64,000 bases of DNA from Kribbella sp. NBC_01245 (lineage in GTDB: Bacteria > Actinomycetota > Actinomycetes > Propionibacteriales > Kribbellaceae). The stretch lies in the NCBI RefSeq assembly GCF_036226525.1, contig NZ_CP108487.1, positions 1,178,001 through 1,242,000 on the forward strand, written 5' to 3'. Positions 11,052 through 18,781 of the stretch are shown here, one piece after another. A program made the translations under genes and the position numbers. How positions within the stretch are numbered: the first letter of the stretch is position 1; each line of letters begins with the position of its first letter. Under the pieces are notes generated by a model. It made no database searches. It saw nothing but the letters and a program-made list of their open reading frames with translations, and was not told the origin of the DNA.

Positions 11052-11206
11052 AGCGGCCCGTGTGGTTAGTGCTTGAGGGACTTGCCAACGTTGGATCAAT
11101 CGCTGGTCTACTCGGTGACGACAGTCAGGGTTCTGAAATTGAAAAGGTGGGCATATTTTACATTGCGAAAGAAGGTCAAAGGTCACTTGAATTATTCAAA
11201 GTTTAA
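11036..11206 (+). CDS. 56-aa small protein overlapping the immunity gene
   Basis: An ATG inside the 3' end of the immunity gene (16-base overlap) opens a frame MARVVERPVWLVLEGLANVG ... KVGIFYIAKEGQRSLELFKV ending in TAA at 11204-11206. The composition looks protein-like (alternating hydrophobics, two Gly-rich turns, charged tail) and GC is low like its neighbours, so it probably moved with the toxin cassette. It could be an accessory immunity protein or the remains of an older immunity gene. No family is recognised, and translation is not proven. Confidence 0.4.
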   Translation: MARVVERPVWLVLEGLANVGSIAGLLGDDSQGSEIEKVGIFYIAKEGQRSLELFKV

Positions 11207-11375
11207 CTAACTCAAGACTCTCTGCAGATTGGGCGGTGCGCTTGTGCTCGACGAGGTCGATGCCGCGAACGCGCCGCCCGATCCGCTGCAGTGTTCGACA
11301 ATTGAATAGGCTGATGGCCGGACATAGGCGAGGGGTTACAGAAGAATGTGGGAGCCCAAATAGTGACGGCGCATG

Positions 11376-11567
11376 ACCCGCGTTGACCACCACGACCGTG
11401 CGGGGATTGGCTGCGGCGACCCGGCGGACCGGCTCGGCATGATGCCCGAGCAGGCTTAGGTCGGACTGGTCGAAGCCTTCCGCTTCGATCCGTTCGGTCG
11501 TGGCGACGACGACCATGGCCACGTCGGCGGCTCGGGCTGCGGCGACGGCCTCGGCAGGGGCATGTGC
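11376..11567 (-). pseudogene. GH3 beta-glucosidase C-terminal-domain fragment
   Basis: The minus-strand frame reads AEAVAAARAADVAMVVVATT, then ERIEAEGFDQSDLSLLGHHA and RRVAAANPRTVVVVNAG. This is the characteristic sandwich-domain segment of bacterial family-3 beta-glucosidases (AADVAVVVVG..E.E..GFD...L.LP......V..V......VVVVN.G). It is open on both sides into unrelated sequence, so it is a short remnant. It abuts a serine-recombinase relic on the other strand. Confidence 0.55.
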
Positions 11568-11592
11568 CGTCGCAATGGGATCCAGAGACGCT

Positions 11593-11811
11593 GGCGAGCC
11601 ATACAACTCGGCCGTAGCCGAGAAGCGCGCGGCGGATGCTGGTATCGATTCGTTACAGCCAACGGCACGTCTGACGCGCACCGAGATCCGTGCGATGGTT
11701 GACGAGCTGGGAGAAATGAAGCTCGGGCTGGATACAGCTGAGGATCGCCTACAACGAAAAGAGCCGCTGGTCTTGTTGGACCTGCGGCTCGTTTGTGTCC
11801 GAGGAGCAACA
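11593..11811 (+). pseudogene. Serine recombinase C-terminal relic C (ends CVRGAT)
   Basis: The translation YNSAVAEKRAADAGIDSLQP, then TARLTRTEIRAMVDELGEM, is the coiled-coil/C-terminal region of a large serine recombinase. The frame then runs through a minus-strand terminator hairpin and ends LVCVRGAT, the same terminal motif as the relic over the tRNA-Leu gene at 57.8 kb. No catalytic domain remains. The surrounding 11207-12563 interval holds only this relic, the GH3 piece, a repeat and regulatory-looking palindromes. Confidence 0.55.
11755..11790 (-). terminator. Intrinsic terminator (minus strand), repeat copy 1
   Basis: Hairpin with arms GAGCCGCAGGTCC and GGTC-GCGGCTC, followed on the minus strand by TTTTCG. 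A near copy lies at 26083. No intact minus-strand gene now feeds it. Confidence 0.6.
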
Positions 11812-11833
11812 CGCACCCTAACCACACGCCTAC
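11755..11833. repeat. Dispersed repeat copy 1 (terminator + TGTGTCCGAGG segment)
   Basis: About 79 bp shared, with a few mismatches, with 26083-26160. Both hold the GAGCCGC hairpin, then GTTTGTGTCCGAGGAG and ACC.TAACCACACGCCT. The TGTGTCCGAGG core also occurs at the 3' end of the real tRNA-Leu at 57.8 kb. Both copies follow a serine-recombinase relic in the same orientation. Confidence 0.65.
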
Positions 11834-12301
11834 TGCTCAACCTCTGAGCCGGCGGATTGATCGGGACTCCGTGCTGGTCCGGGCGGGGTCTGCTGTTCGG
11901 CATGCTCCTGAAGTACCTGCAGCATCTGCGGAGGCTCGCGTGTTCGGTCAGTGGTTGCGGCGTACTAGCAGGAGCCCTCTCTGGGGACCTTCTTCAGCGG
12001 GAGCAGGTGCCCGTCCTTGGCAAGGCGGTCGAACAGGTGCGGGCGTCGACCGGGACGTGTACGGGTGTGGCCTCGCTGGACTGGGGGATCTCCGGCCACA
12101 GTGACGCCGGGACCTCTCGCAGGTCGTCTATCAGACAGCCAGGTGCGCCCGATCGAGAACCGCTCGCACAGGGGGAGTCTCGCTGAGCTGCGTCAAGATG
12201 GTGACGAAGCTTCGCGGATCCTCGATTGAGTGAAGCTGCGGGTCGGCAGTCCGGTAGGAAAAGTGTCAGAGGGTCACCGTCGGCTCCTCGTTAGCGCTGC
12301 A

Positions 12302-12322
12302 TTGACATTACGTTACGTCAGG
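12302..12322 (+). promoter_or_regulatory. Orphan dyad resembling a MerR-type operator/promoter
   Basis: TTGACATTACGTTACGTCAGG carries a TTGACA hexamer and an imperfect 18-bp dyad, TGAC.T.ACGT.A.GTCA (14 of 18 symmetric). MerR-family promoters characteristically place such dyads in the spacer. A related TGACGTTACGA follows at about 12351. No intact gene lies downstream on this strand, so it is either a relic or a site read by the LacI regulator next door, whose own promoter has a similar ACGTAACGTC core. Confidence 0.35.
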
Positions 12323-12563
12323 TCGGTGTCACCCTCTACTAGAGGTCTGTCTGACGTTACGATTTCGAGCTCGTTGCCCCATCTGACCCCAACAAGCGCC
12401 AGCAGGATCGCAGCTTTAGGTCGACGAACCGCACTGGCAGAAATGCGGCGGGGTGGATGGCCTGGCTTCAGCCGGTCACGCTCGCCGCGGAGTCGGCATT
12501 CCCCGACCCGCCTGAGTCCTACTTCAGCGGTGACTGCGACACGGGGCGGTCGCCGGCGCCTGG

Positions 12564-13565
12564 TCAGGCGTCGGCCAGGGCCGTCGCCGAGTCGCGGACG
12601 ACAAGCTCGGGCTCGGGATCGGCGATGATGCCGCCGATGTAGGGGCGTCCCGCCATCAGGTCGTACAGCGCGTCGACGCCGGCCCGGCCGAGCTCGTACA
12701 TGGGCATCCGGACTGCGGTCACGGCTGGGCGCAGGTGTTCCATCAGGCCGACGTCGTGGATCCCGACAACCGACAGCTGGTCGGGTACGGCGATGCCGAG
12801 GTCCCGGGCGGCGGCCAGTACCCCGACGGCGCTCATGATGTTGTTCACCACGACCGCGGTCGGCGCGGCCGGCAGTTGCAGCGCCTGTCGCAGCCCGTCG
12901 GCACCGGCCTGCTCACCGAACCCGGTGGCCAGGTGCGGCGCCGGTTCCAGCCCGGCCTGCTGCATCTCCTGCTGGTACCCGAGATAGCGCTGCCGGAACG
13001 CGTGTCCGGTCGCCCCACCGATGAAGACGATCCGGCGATGGCGCAGGTTGAGCAGGAATCGGGTCGCGATCTCGCCCGCGCGGCAGTCGTCGATGCCGAC
13101 CCATGGGTGGTCCTGGTCGTAGTCCAGGCTGAGGATCGGCTTGGGATGGGAGCGAAGCTCGGCCATAACGTCGTCGTCAAACAGCGAGTCGTCCCGGATC
13201 AGGATGCCGTCGACGGTGCCGTGGCTGAGCAGCCGGGTGACGAACTGGCTGCCTGAGCGCATCGTCTCGGCGTCGCCGAGCAGGACTGTCCCACCGCGCT
13301 CGGCCGCGGCCCCGTAGACGCCGCTCAGCAGGTCGGTGTAGACGGGATTGTCGAGCTTGTGGAGGATCAACGCGATCATGCCGGTGCGGTTGAGCCGCAG
13401 CGACCGGGCCGCTTGGTTGGGCTGGTAGTCGAGGCTCTCCATGGCCTCGATGACCCGCGCACGGGTGGCCTCGCTCATCCGGGTGTGGGTGGAGCTGTTG
13501 AGCACGGCCGACACCACCGCGACCGATACCCCCGCTGTGCGGGCGATGTCCCGTTGCGTTGTCAC
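12564..13565 (-). CDS. LacI-family transcriptional repressor (first of two)
   Basis: 333 aa from a GTG start with AGGAGGT eight bases upstream; a longer in-frame start exists but has no comparable ribosome site. The N-terminal HTH reads TTQRDIARTAGVSVAVVSAV with the hinge helix RMSEATRARVIEAME..DY.PN.AARSL. The periplasmic-binding-like ligand domain contains ILSLDYDQDHPWVGID and RHRRIVFIGG, both typical. It is divergent from the heparinase-like gene across a 70-bp promoter region, so it probably represses that gene and itself until a sugar ligand binds. The ligand is probably a uronic-acid oligosaccharide, judged only from neighbours. Confidence 0.9.
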   Translation of the reverse strand: MTTQRDIARTAGVSVAVVSAVLNSSTHTRMSEATRARVIEAMESLDYQPNQAARSLRLNRTGMIALILHKLDNPVYTDLLSGVYGAAAERGGTVLLGDAETMRSGSQFVTRLLSHGTVDGILIRDDSLFDDDVMAELRSHPKPILSLDYDQDHPWVGIDDCRAGEIATRFLLNLRHRRIVFIGGATGHAFRQRYLGYQQEMQQAGLEPAPHLATGFGEQAGADGLRQALQLPAAPTAVVVNNIMSAVGVLAAARDLGIAVPDQLSVVGIHDVGLMEHLRPAVTAVRMPMYELGRAGVDALYDLMAGRPYIGGIIADPEPELVVRDSATALADA

Positions 13566-13586
13566 GCTTGCGCACCTCCTCGAACC

Positions 13587-13605
13587 GTTGACGTAACGTC
13601 TCAAC
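13587..13605. promoter_or_regulatory. Candidate LacI operator between lacI-1 and the lyase gene
   Basis: GTTGACGTAACGTCTCAAC is an imperfect 19-bp palindrome containing the core GACGTAACGTC. It is followed 15 bases later by TTAACGATACGTCACC, a related half-site. It lies between the divergent lacI and lyase genes, where an autoregulatory operator is expected. Confidence 0.4.
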
Positions 13606-13648
13606 CAAGTCTACGGTGAATTAACGATACGTCACCTAGGGAGCGCGC

Positions 13649-13875
13649 ATGGCATCAGCACGCCGCTCCGTGCTCCCGCCGAACTTTCTCGACGACGACG
13701 TTCGGGACCGGCTCGACGGCGCCGACTTCGTCTGCTGCCGCGAATCGCTGACCCTCGCCACCTTCCGTGGCCAGAAGAACACCAGCGCCGGCGTCGCCTT
13801 CGGGCCGGACGGCACGTTCGCGTTCGACCACACGGACATCGGCGCGGCTACCCGCCTGCTGGACAGTCCCGACCT
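13649..13875 (+). pseudogene. Truncated polysaccharide pyruvyl transferase-like gene
   Basis: The translation FLDDDVRDRLDGADFVCCRE, then SLTLATFRGQKNTSAGVAFG and PDGTFAFD, aligns by eye with the middle of the intact protein encoded at 18782 (LLSELEREVLDTAAFVYCRD, SLTERFLAGQNLRASTTAFG, PDATVMFD). Both the N-terminal Rossmann part and the C-terminal half are missing. The fragment sits directly behind the lacI operator region and just ahead of the lyase, consistent with a deletion that left the promoter and a stub. Its frame continues past 13924 as nonsense overlapping the lyase start. Confidence 0.6.
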
Positions 13876-13923
13876 GGAGTCGAAGGACTCAGCGAGCACT
13901 CTTACGAGTCATGAGGAGATGGG

Positions 13924-16900
13924 ATGCAACGAAGACTTCTTCGGCGGAGCACTCGCCGCCGTGCCCGTGCGTGGGCTGCGACGACAATCGCGGTGGCTCT
14001 GATGGTGACGGGTCTGTCACCGGCCCGGGCCGCCACGACCGGCATGTCGGATCTCGGTGAGCTGCTCGACCTGACGCGTCCGGGGCTCGCCCGCGTGGCG
14101 GCGGAGCTTGTCGCCGGCGATGAGGCGGGCGCCGCGGCCGAGCTCAAGGTCTACTACGCGGGCCGCTCGGGTATCGAGTACCCGGGGGTGGGCGGGGGAG
14201 GAGGCGGCGACGCGACCGCCGACGAATTGGCGGCGGGGATCTTCCGGTTCGGCACCGTGACCCGTGACTTCTTCGACGATGCCGCGCAGCGGATCGACGT
14301 GGACTGGGCGGACCTCTGGGGCGGGACGGAGACCACCCCAGGGAGTGCACAAGTTCTGATGAGTGACTTCGCGTTCCTGTCGACGCTGACGAGCGCTTAT
14401 CTGAAGGAGAGCGACCCGCAGAAGCGTGCGGCGTACGCGTCGGCGTGGATGGACATCTCCCTGGACTTCTTCGCCGACAATCCGAGCTGGCCGCAGAACC
14501 GCAACCTGTCGGGCGGGAAGCGGCTGACCCAGCTCGTCAGCGCGTTCTCCGTGTTCCGGACGGAGCCGAGCATCGACGCGAATGACCTCGTGGCGTACCT
14601 GTCCGGGGTGCACGCGACGACGGATCGCCTCGCGACTGTGCTGCAGATCCATGTCGGAAACAACTGGTATGTCTCGATGGCCCGCGCGATCTACGTCTCG
14701 GCGGTCTATCTGCCCGAGTTCAAGGCGTCCTTCGGCTGGGAGCCGTTCGTGGTGCGCTCGGTCGAGCGGTTCCTGCGCGCCTGGGTGAAGGGCGACGGCG
14801 TGTACCGCGAGCCGACGTTCAACTATCAGGCCTACGTGGCGGATCTGATCAACACGATGATCGAAGTAGCGGATGCCAACGGGCGAACCCTGCCCAACGG
14901 GATTGTTCGGTCAGCGGATTGGATCGCGGATGCGCTGTTCGCGACCCGTCAGCCGAATCTCGAGACAGCGCTCGTCGGTGATTCTCCGAACACGGACGCG
15001 GGCGAGAGCGCGATTCGGAAGACCGGTGAGCGTAACTCCTGGTCCGACTTCACCTGGGTCGCCTCCGGGCGCACCGAGGGGACCGTCCCGAGGCTGTCGT
15101 CCACGGTGTTCCCGATCAGCTATGCGGTCCAGCGGTCCGGGTGGGACGCCGACGCCCAGTACATGCTGATCAACAACCAGAACTCCAGCTATACGGCCTC
15201 CCATCGGCATCCCGACGACCTCAGCCTGGTGATGGCGGCGTACGGGCGTCCGCTGATCGTCGACCCCGGAGCGGGGGACTACAGCGCCACCCCGACGAAC
15301 GACTGGATGCGCCGCACGACCGAGGCGCACAACACCATCGAGGTCGATGGACAACCGCAGCCCGCCGGCCCGCCCCGCTCGACGTCGCTGTGGCGCTCGA
15401 ACGCGGGCCTCGACATCTACCGCGGTAAGACGCAGGCCTACCGGCCGATCGCGCACGATCGCGTCGTCTACTTCGTCAAGCCCGGCTTCTGGGTCGTCTC
15501 CGACGACCTTACGGGTGACACCGGCGCGCACGACTACCGGCAGCTCTGGCACTTCCCTGGCGATCCGGTCGCCGTCGACCTGAACACGAACGTCGCCACG
15601 GTCGGGTTCGACACGGTGCCCGGCGCCACACCGGTTGCCGGCGTGCAGCTCGTCCCCGTGGCCCAGCCCGGCGCCGATCTCACGTCGAGCGTCCACAAGA
15701 ACGGCGCCGTGCGCGTGGGCGAGCAGGTTCTCACCGACGTCGACTACCTGTCGTACGACTGGTCCGCCACCGGCGCCACAGGAGTGGACACGGTCGTGGT
15801 TCCCGGCAATGCCGGCGCCGCACCCTCGGTGAAGGCGTCGCGCATCGATCTGCCCCAGGTGGATCACTCGGTAGCGAGCGCCATGGAAATCGACCTGCCG
15901 AAAGCGACCGGCCGCTTCTACCTGTCGCGCGAGGCGATTCCCTCGTCGAGGCAGTTCGGGGCTGCCGCGACCAACGCCGAGACCGCCTACCTCGAGCGTG
16001 CCAACAAGGGCGGCGGGCTGACGCGGTACGCGCTGACCCAGGGATCGTCGCTGGTCGACAACGGGGACACCGTCATCAAAGCCTCCGGAGTTGTGTCCGA
16101 CGTCAGTGTGGAACTGCAGGGCGCTACCGCCCAAATCTCGCTCGGGGACCCCTTCACCGGCACCCTCTCGATCAACGCGCCGAAGGCACGCGCGGTGAAG
16201 ATCAACGGCACCCCGACCGCGTTCACCCGCACCGGCGACCTCGTCACCGTGTCGGCCAAGGCGGCCTTCGCCCCGAAGCCGTTGCTCAACGAAAAGTTCA
16301 CCGACGCGAGCCTGGACCGCACTGTCTATGACTTCAATGGCTCCCTTGACGGCTGGACGCCGGTGCAGGGCACCTGGACCCTGGGCGGCGCGCAGCCTGA
16401 CACGCAGCTGGTGCAGACCTCGAGTACGGACACGCAGTCGTTGGCGGTGCAGCAGGACGTGCCGGATGACGTGGTCGTGACTGCCGACATCGTTCCGGGG
16501 ACACGAAACCAGACGACGGCAACGACAGGTCTCGCGTTCCGCTACCACGATTCCCGCAACTACTACCGGGCCGATGTCGTCAGTACGCCGGGCGGTGCGA
16601 AGCTGCAGCTCGTGAAGGTTTACAACGCGACGTCTACGCTTCTCGCGGAGACGGAGCTGCCCATCAACGCGGACAGCGCGCACACGCTGACCGTCTCCGC
16701 GGTCGGGAAGCATCTGATCGCCACGGTGGGCAACACGTCGATCTCCGCAGACGACACGCAGTTGCCGACCGGTGGTGCCGCCGCCTCCACACATGGCCGG
16801 GCCGCGGCCTTCGACAACATCACGATCAAGGAAGGGCTCGACCAGGCCACTTGGCGGGGTATCGCGGGAAAGGTGTCCGTCAACTCGGGTCAGTTGAAGC

Positions 16901-17400
16901 TCGCGCCTACCGATAGCAGGGCGCACGTGCTGGCCGACTCGACGCTGCCGTCACGCTTCTCCGAGACGTGTGACTATGCCGCGAAGGCCACGGTCACGAT
17001 CAATGGATCCGTCGGCACCGCAGGCATCTCGCTGCGAGACACCTCGGACTCCTATGGGTACCGGATCCACCTCGGCAAGACGAGCAGTAGAACTCAGTAC
17101 GCCAGTATCATCCGCGAGGCTCACGCGTCCGGTCCGGTCACGGTGGGCACGGTAGCCCTCAGCAACCCGTTGACAGGGCCCGTCGAACTTGGTGCGGCGA
17201 TTCACGGCGACCGCATCACCGTGACATTGAACGGCGTTCAGATCCTGGAGGGTCGCGACACCGTTGTCCGCAACGGCGGCGTCGGGCTCTACTCATCCAC
17301 GGAGAGCACGTTCGAGAACCTCACGGTCGCACGCTCCTGCGAGCGAAAGCCCGTCCGTCCAAGTGTTCCCGGCGCAGGCCGGCGCCCAGGTCCACAGTGA
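13924..17400 (+). CDS. Secreted heparinase II/III-like polysaccharide lyase
   Basis: 1158 aa. A signal peptide (RRRARAWAATTIAVALMVTG ... ARA, to about residue 36) precedes an alpha/alpha-toroid domain (about 40-400, with NWYVSMARAIYVSAVYL and GDGVYREPTFNYQAY). A heparinase II/III beta-sandwich follows (about 410-760), with SYTASHRHPDDLSLVMAAYG, PLIVDPGAGDYS and the HNTIEVDGQPQP motif; H and Y residues there are the usual catalytic candidates. C-terminal laminin-G/concanavalin-like repeats (about 800-1140) probably bind carbohydrate. It should cleave uronic-acid polysaccharide by beta-elimination outside the cell. GAGGAG precedes the ATG. It ends at a strong hairpin at 17441. Confidence 0.85.
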   Translation: MQRRLLRRSTRRRARAWAATTIAVALMVTGLSPARAATTGMSDLGELLDLTRPGLARVAAELVAGDEAGAAAELKVYYAGRSGIEYPGVGGGGGGDATADELAAGIFRFGTVTRDFFDDAAQRIDVDWADLWGGTETTPGSAQVLMSDFAFLSTLTSAYLKESDPQKRAAYASAWMDISLDFFADNPSWPQNRNLSGGKRLTQLVSAFSVFRTEPSIDANDLVAYLSGVHATTDRLATVLQIHVGNNWYVSMARAIYVSAVYLPEFKASFGWEPFVVRSVERFLRAWVKGDGVYREPTFNYQAYVADLINTMIEVADANGRTLPNGIVRSADWIADALFATRQPNLETALVGDSPNTDAGESAIRKTGERNSWSDFTWVASGRTEGTVPRLSSTVFPISYAVQRSGWDADAQYMLINNQNSSYTASHRHPDDLSLVMAAYGRPLIVDPGAGDYSATPTNDWMRRTTEAHNTIEVDGQPQPAGPPRSTSLWRSNAGLDIYRGKTQAYRPIAHDRVVYFVKPGFWVVSDDLTGDTGAHDYRQLWHFPGDPVAVDLNTNVATVGFDTVPGATPVAGVQLVPVAQPGADLTSSVHKNGAVRVGEQVLTDVDYLSYDWSATGATGVDTVVVPGNAGAAPSVKASRIDLPQVDHSVASAMEIDLPKATGRFYLSREAIPSSRQFGAAATNAETAYLERANKGGGLTRYALTQGSSLVDNGDTVIKASGVVSDVSVELQGATAQISLGDPFTGTLSINAPKARAVKINGTPTAFTRTGDLVTVSAKAAFAPKPLLNEKFTDASLDRTVYDFNGSLDGWTPVQGTWTLGGAQPDTQLVQTSSTDTQSLAVQQDVPDDVVVTADIVPGTRNQTTATTGLAFRYHDSRNYYRADVVSTPGGAKLQLVKVYNATSTLLAETELPINADSAHTLTVSAVGKHLIATVGNTSISADDTQLPTGGAAASTHGRAAAFDNITIKEGLDQATWRGIAGKVSVNSGQLKLAPTDSRAHVLADSTLPSRFSETCDYAAKATVTINGSVGTAGISLRDTSDSYGYRIHLGKTSSRTQYASIIREAHASGPVTVGTVALSNPLTGPVELGAAIHGDRITVTLNGVQILEGRDTVVRNGGVGLYSSTESTFENLTVARSCERKPVRPSVPGAGRRPGPQ

Positions 17401-17440
17401 AGAACCTTTCCGGTTGAGCCGGTGGTGACGATGTGATCAC

Positions 17441-17502
17441 GTGAGGCCCCGGGAGAGCAAGCCAGATCTCCGGCAGAGATCTGGTTCATTCCCGGGCCTC
17501 AC
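17441..17502. terminator. Long nested hairpin terminator after the lyase gene
   Basis: Outer arms GTGAGGCCCcGGGA / TCCCGGGCCTCAC enclose an inner perfect hairpin CCAGATCTC-cggc-AGAGATCTGG. There is no T tract, so it may act by structure alone or in both directions. Confidence 0.55.
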
Positions 17503-17627
17503 CCCTGTCCGGTCACCGTGACGTCTGTCCGCTACCGAAGACGGTGTTCGCCGAGGCTCCGGTGTTCCCTTCCTGGGCGTCGCCTCCGTTGATCGGCGTC
17601 AAGGGCGGGGGCGGTTACGCTGGCGGC

Positions 17628-18641
17628 ATGACCACGATCAAGGACGTTGCGAAGCGGGCCGGGGTGTCCACGGCCGTGGTTTCCGCGGTGGTCTCCGGGG
17701 CTCGCGGCAACGTCCGGATGAGCGAGGCGACCCGGCTGCGCGTCGAGCAGGCGATCCAGGACACGGGCTATCGCGTCAACCACGCCGCGAAGTCGCTGAG
17801 TCTGTCCCGATCGGGAGTGATCGCGGCGGTGGTGCCGAAGATCGCGAACCCGGTCTTCGAACTGGCGATTCGTGGCATGCATGCGGCCGCCGAGGAACAC
17901 GGTGATGTGCTGTTGCTGGCCGACGCGCTGTGGATCGGGCCGGATAGCCACCTGATGAGCCGGATCGTCGGCACCGGCATGGTCGACGGGGTGTTGTTGC
18001 GGTCCACCCAGTGGGGGAACGAGACCGCTGAGGAACTCACCAAGCGGTCGATCCCGTACGTGATCCTGCAGAACCCGCGACCGGACGACTCCGTGTCGGT
18101 GTGGATCGACGACGCGGCCGGGATCGGTCTGGCCACGACGCACCTGCTGGGTCTCGGGCACCGCCGCATCGGACTCGTCGGCGGCCCCGTCGTCCCGATC
18201 GCCAGTTGCGCCCGGGTCGATGGCTACCGCTCGGCGTTGCGGGCAGCGGGGGTGCGTTTCGACCGGTCGCTGATCAAGCAGGTCGGTTACGAGCCGCCGG
18301 ACCTGGCGGCCGCGACGCGCGAACTGCTGGGCTCGGCCCGACCGCCGTCCGCGCTGATCATCGACAACATCGCCGCGGCACAAGGAGCGATCGCGGCGGT
18401 CGTCGATCTCGGCCTGCGGATTCCCGCTGATCTGTCGATCGTCGCGTACCAGGATCTGCCCATCGCCGACGCCATGCGGCCGGCACCGAGCACGGTCCGG
18501 ATGCCTGTGCAGCAAGCCGGAATGCGTGCCTACACGACACTACGACGGATGATCGACGGCCGCCGTGTCCAGTCAGCTCTGGTGACGCGGCCGGCGCCGA
18601 AACTGATCGATCGGGGATCGACAGCACCGTACGCCGGCTGA
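17628..18641 (+). CDS. LacI-family transcriptional repressor (second of two)
   Basis: 337 aa. The start chosen is the ATG of MTTIKDVAKRAGVSTAVVSA, the canonical LacI N-terminus; upstream in-frame codons give non-family sequence. HTH is at about residues 4-25, hinge helix MSEATRLRVEQAIQDTGYRV, then the sugar-binding core (SVWIDDAAGIGLATTHLLGL, RRIGLVGGPV). A palindrome at 18686, just downstream of this gene and upstream of the transporter operon, is its most likely operator, so it probably controls the importer and lyases that follow. Its helix differs from lacI-1, suggesting different operators. Confidence 0.9.
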   Translation: MTTIKDVAKRAGVSTAVVSAVVSGARGNVRMSEATRLRVEQAIQDTGYRVNHAAKSLSLSRSGVIAAVVPKIANPVFELAIRGMHAAAEEHGDVLLLADALWIGPDSHLMSRIVGTGMVDGVLLRSTQWGNETAEELTKRSIPYVILQNPRPDDSVSVWIDDAAGIGLATTHLLGLGHRRIGLVGGPVVPIASCARVDGYRSALRAAGVRFDRSLIKQVGYEPPDLAAATRELLGSARPPSALIIDNIAAAQGAIAAVVDLGLRIPADLSIVAYQDLPIADAMRPAPSTVRMPVQQAGMRAYTTLRRMIDGRRVQSALVTRPAPKLIDRGSTAPYAG

Positions 18642-18655
18642 GCGCCGATCTGCCG

Positions 18656-18677
18656 TGAGCCCATGGTCGCGGGCTCA
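18656..18677 (+). terminator. Hairpin after lacI-2
   Basis: TGAGCCC-atggtcgc-GGGCTCA gives a 7-bp perfect stem 14 bases after the lacI-2 stop. It has no clear T tract, so termination is only probable. Confidence 0.4.
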
Positions 18678-18685
18678 TAGGACCT

Positions 18686-18703
18686 TGATTAACCGGTGAA
18701 TCA
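18686..18703. promoter_or_regulatory. LacI-type operator upstream of the transporter/lyase operon
   Basis: TGATTAACCGGTGAATCA is an 18-bp palindrome with one mismatched pair and a central CG, the classic LacI/GalR operator form. It lies 78 bases before the operon's first ATG, where repressor would block transcription. Confidence 0.65.
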
Positions 18704-18781
18704 CCGGCATGATGCTCGTCGTTGCTCTGAATCGACCGTAAGCCCACCGCTGCTCGAGATGGGCTGGACAGGGAATTCTTC

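Noticed and set aside
12230..12628. 132-codon plus-strand frame over the orphan dyad
   Set aside because: Ser/Arg-rich with no family character, overlapping the 3' end of lacI-1; treated as non-coding.
14911..16926. 671-codon open frame on the minus strand, antisense to the heparinase-like gene
   Set aside because: Arg/Gly/Val-rich shadow produced by high GC; no family motifs, while the plus-strand protein has signal peptide and lyase motifs.
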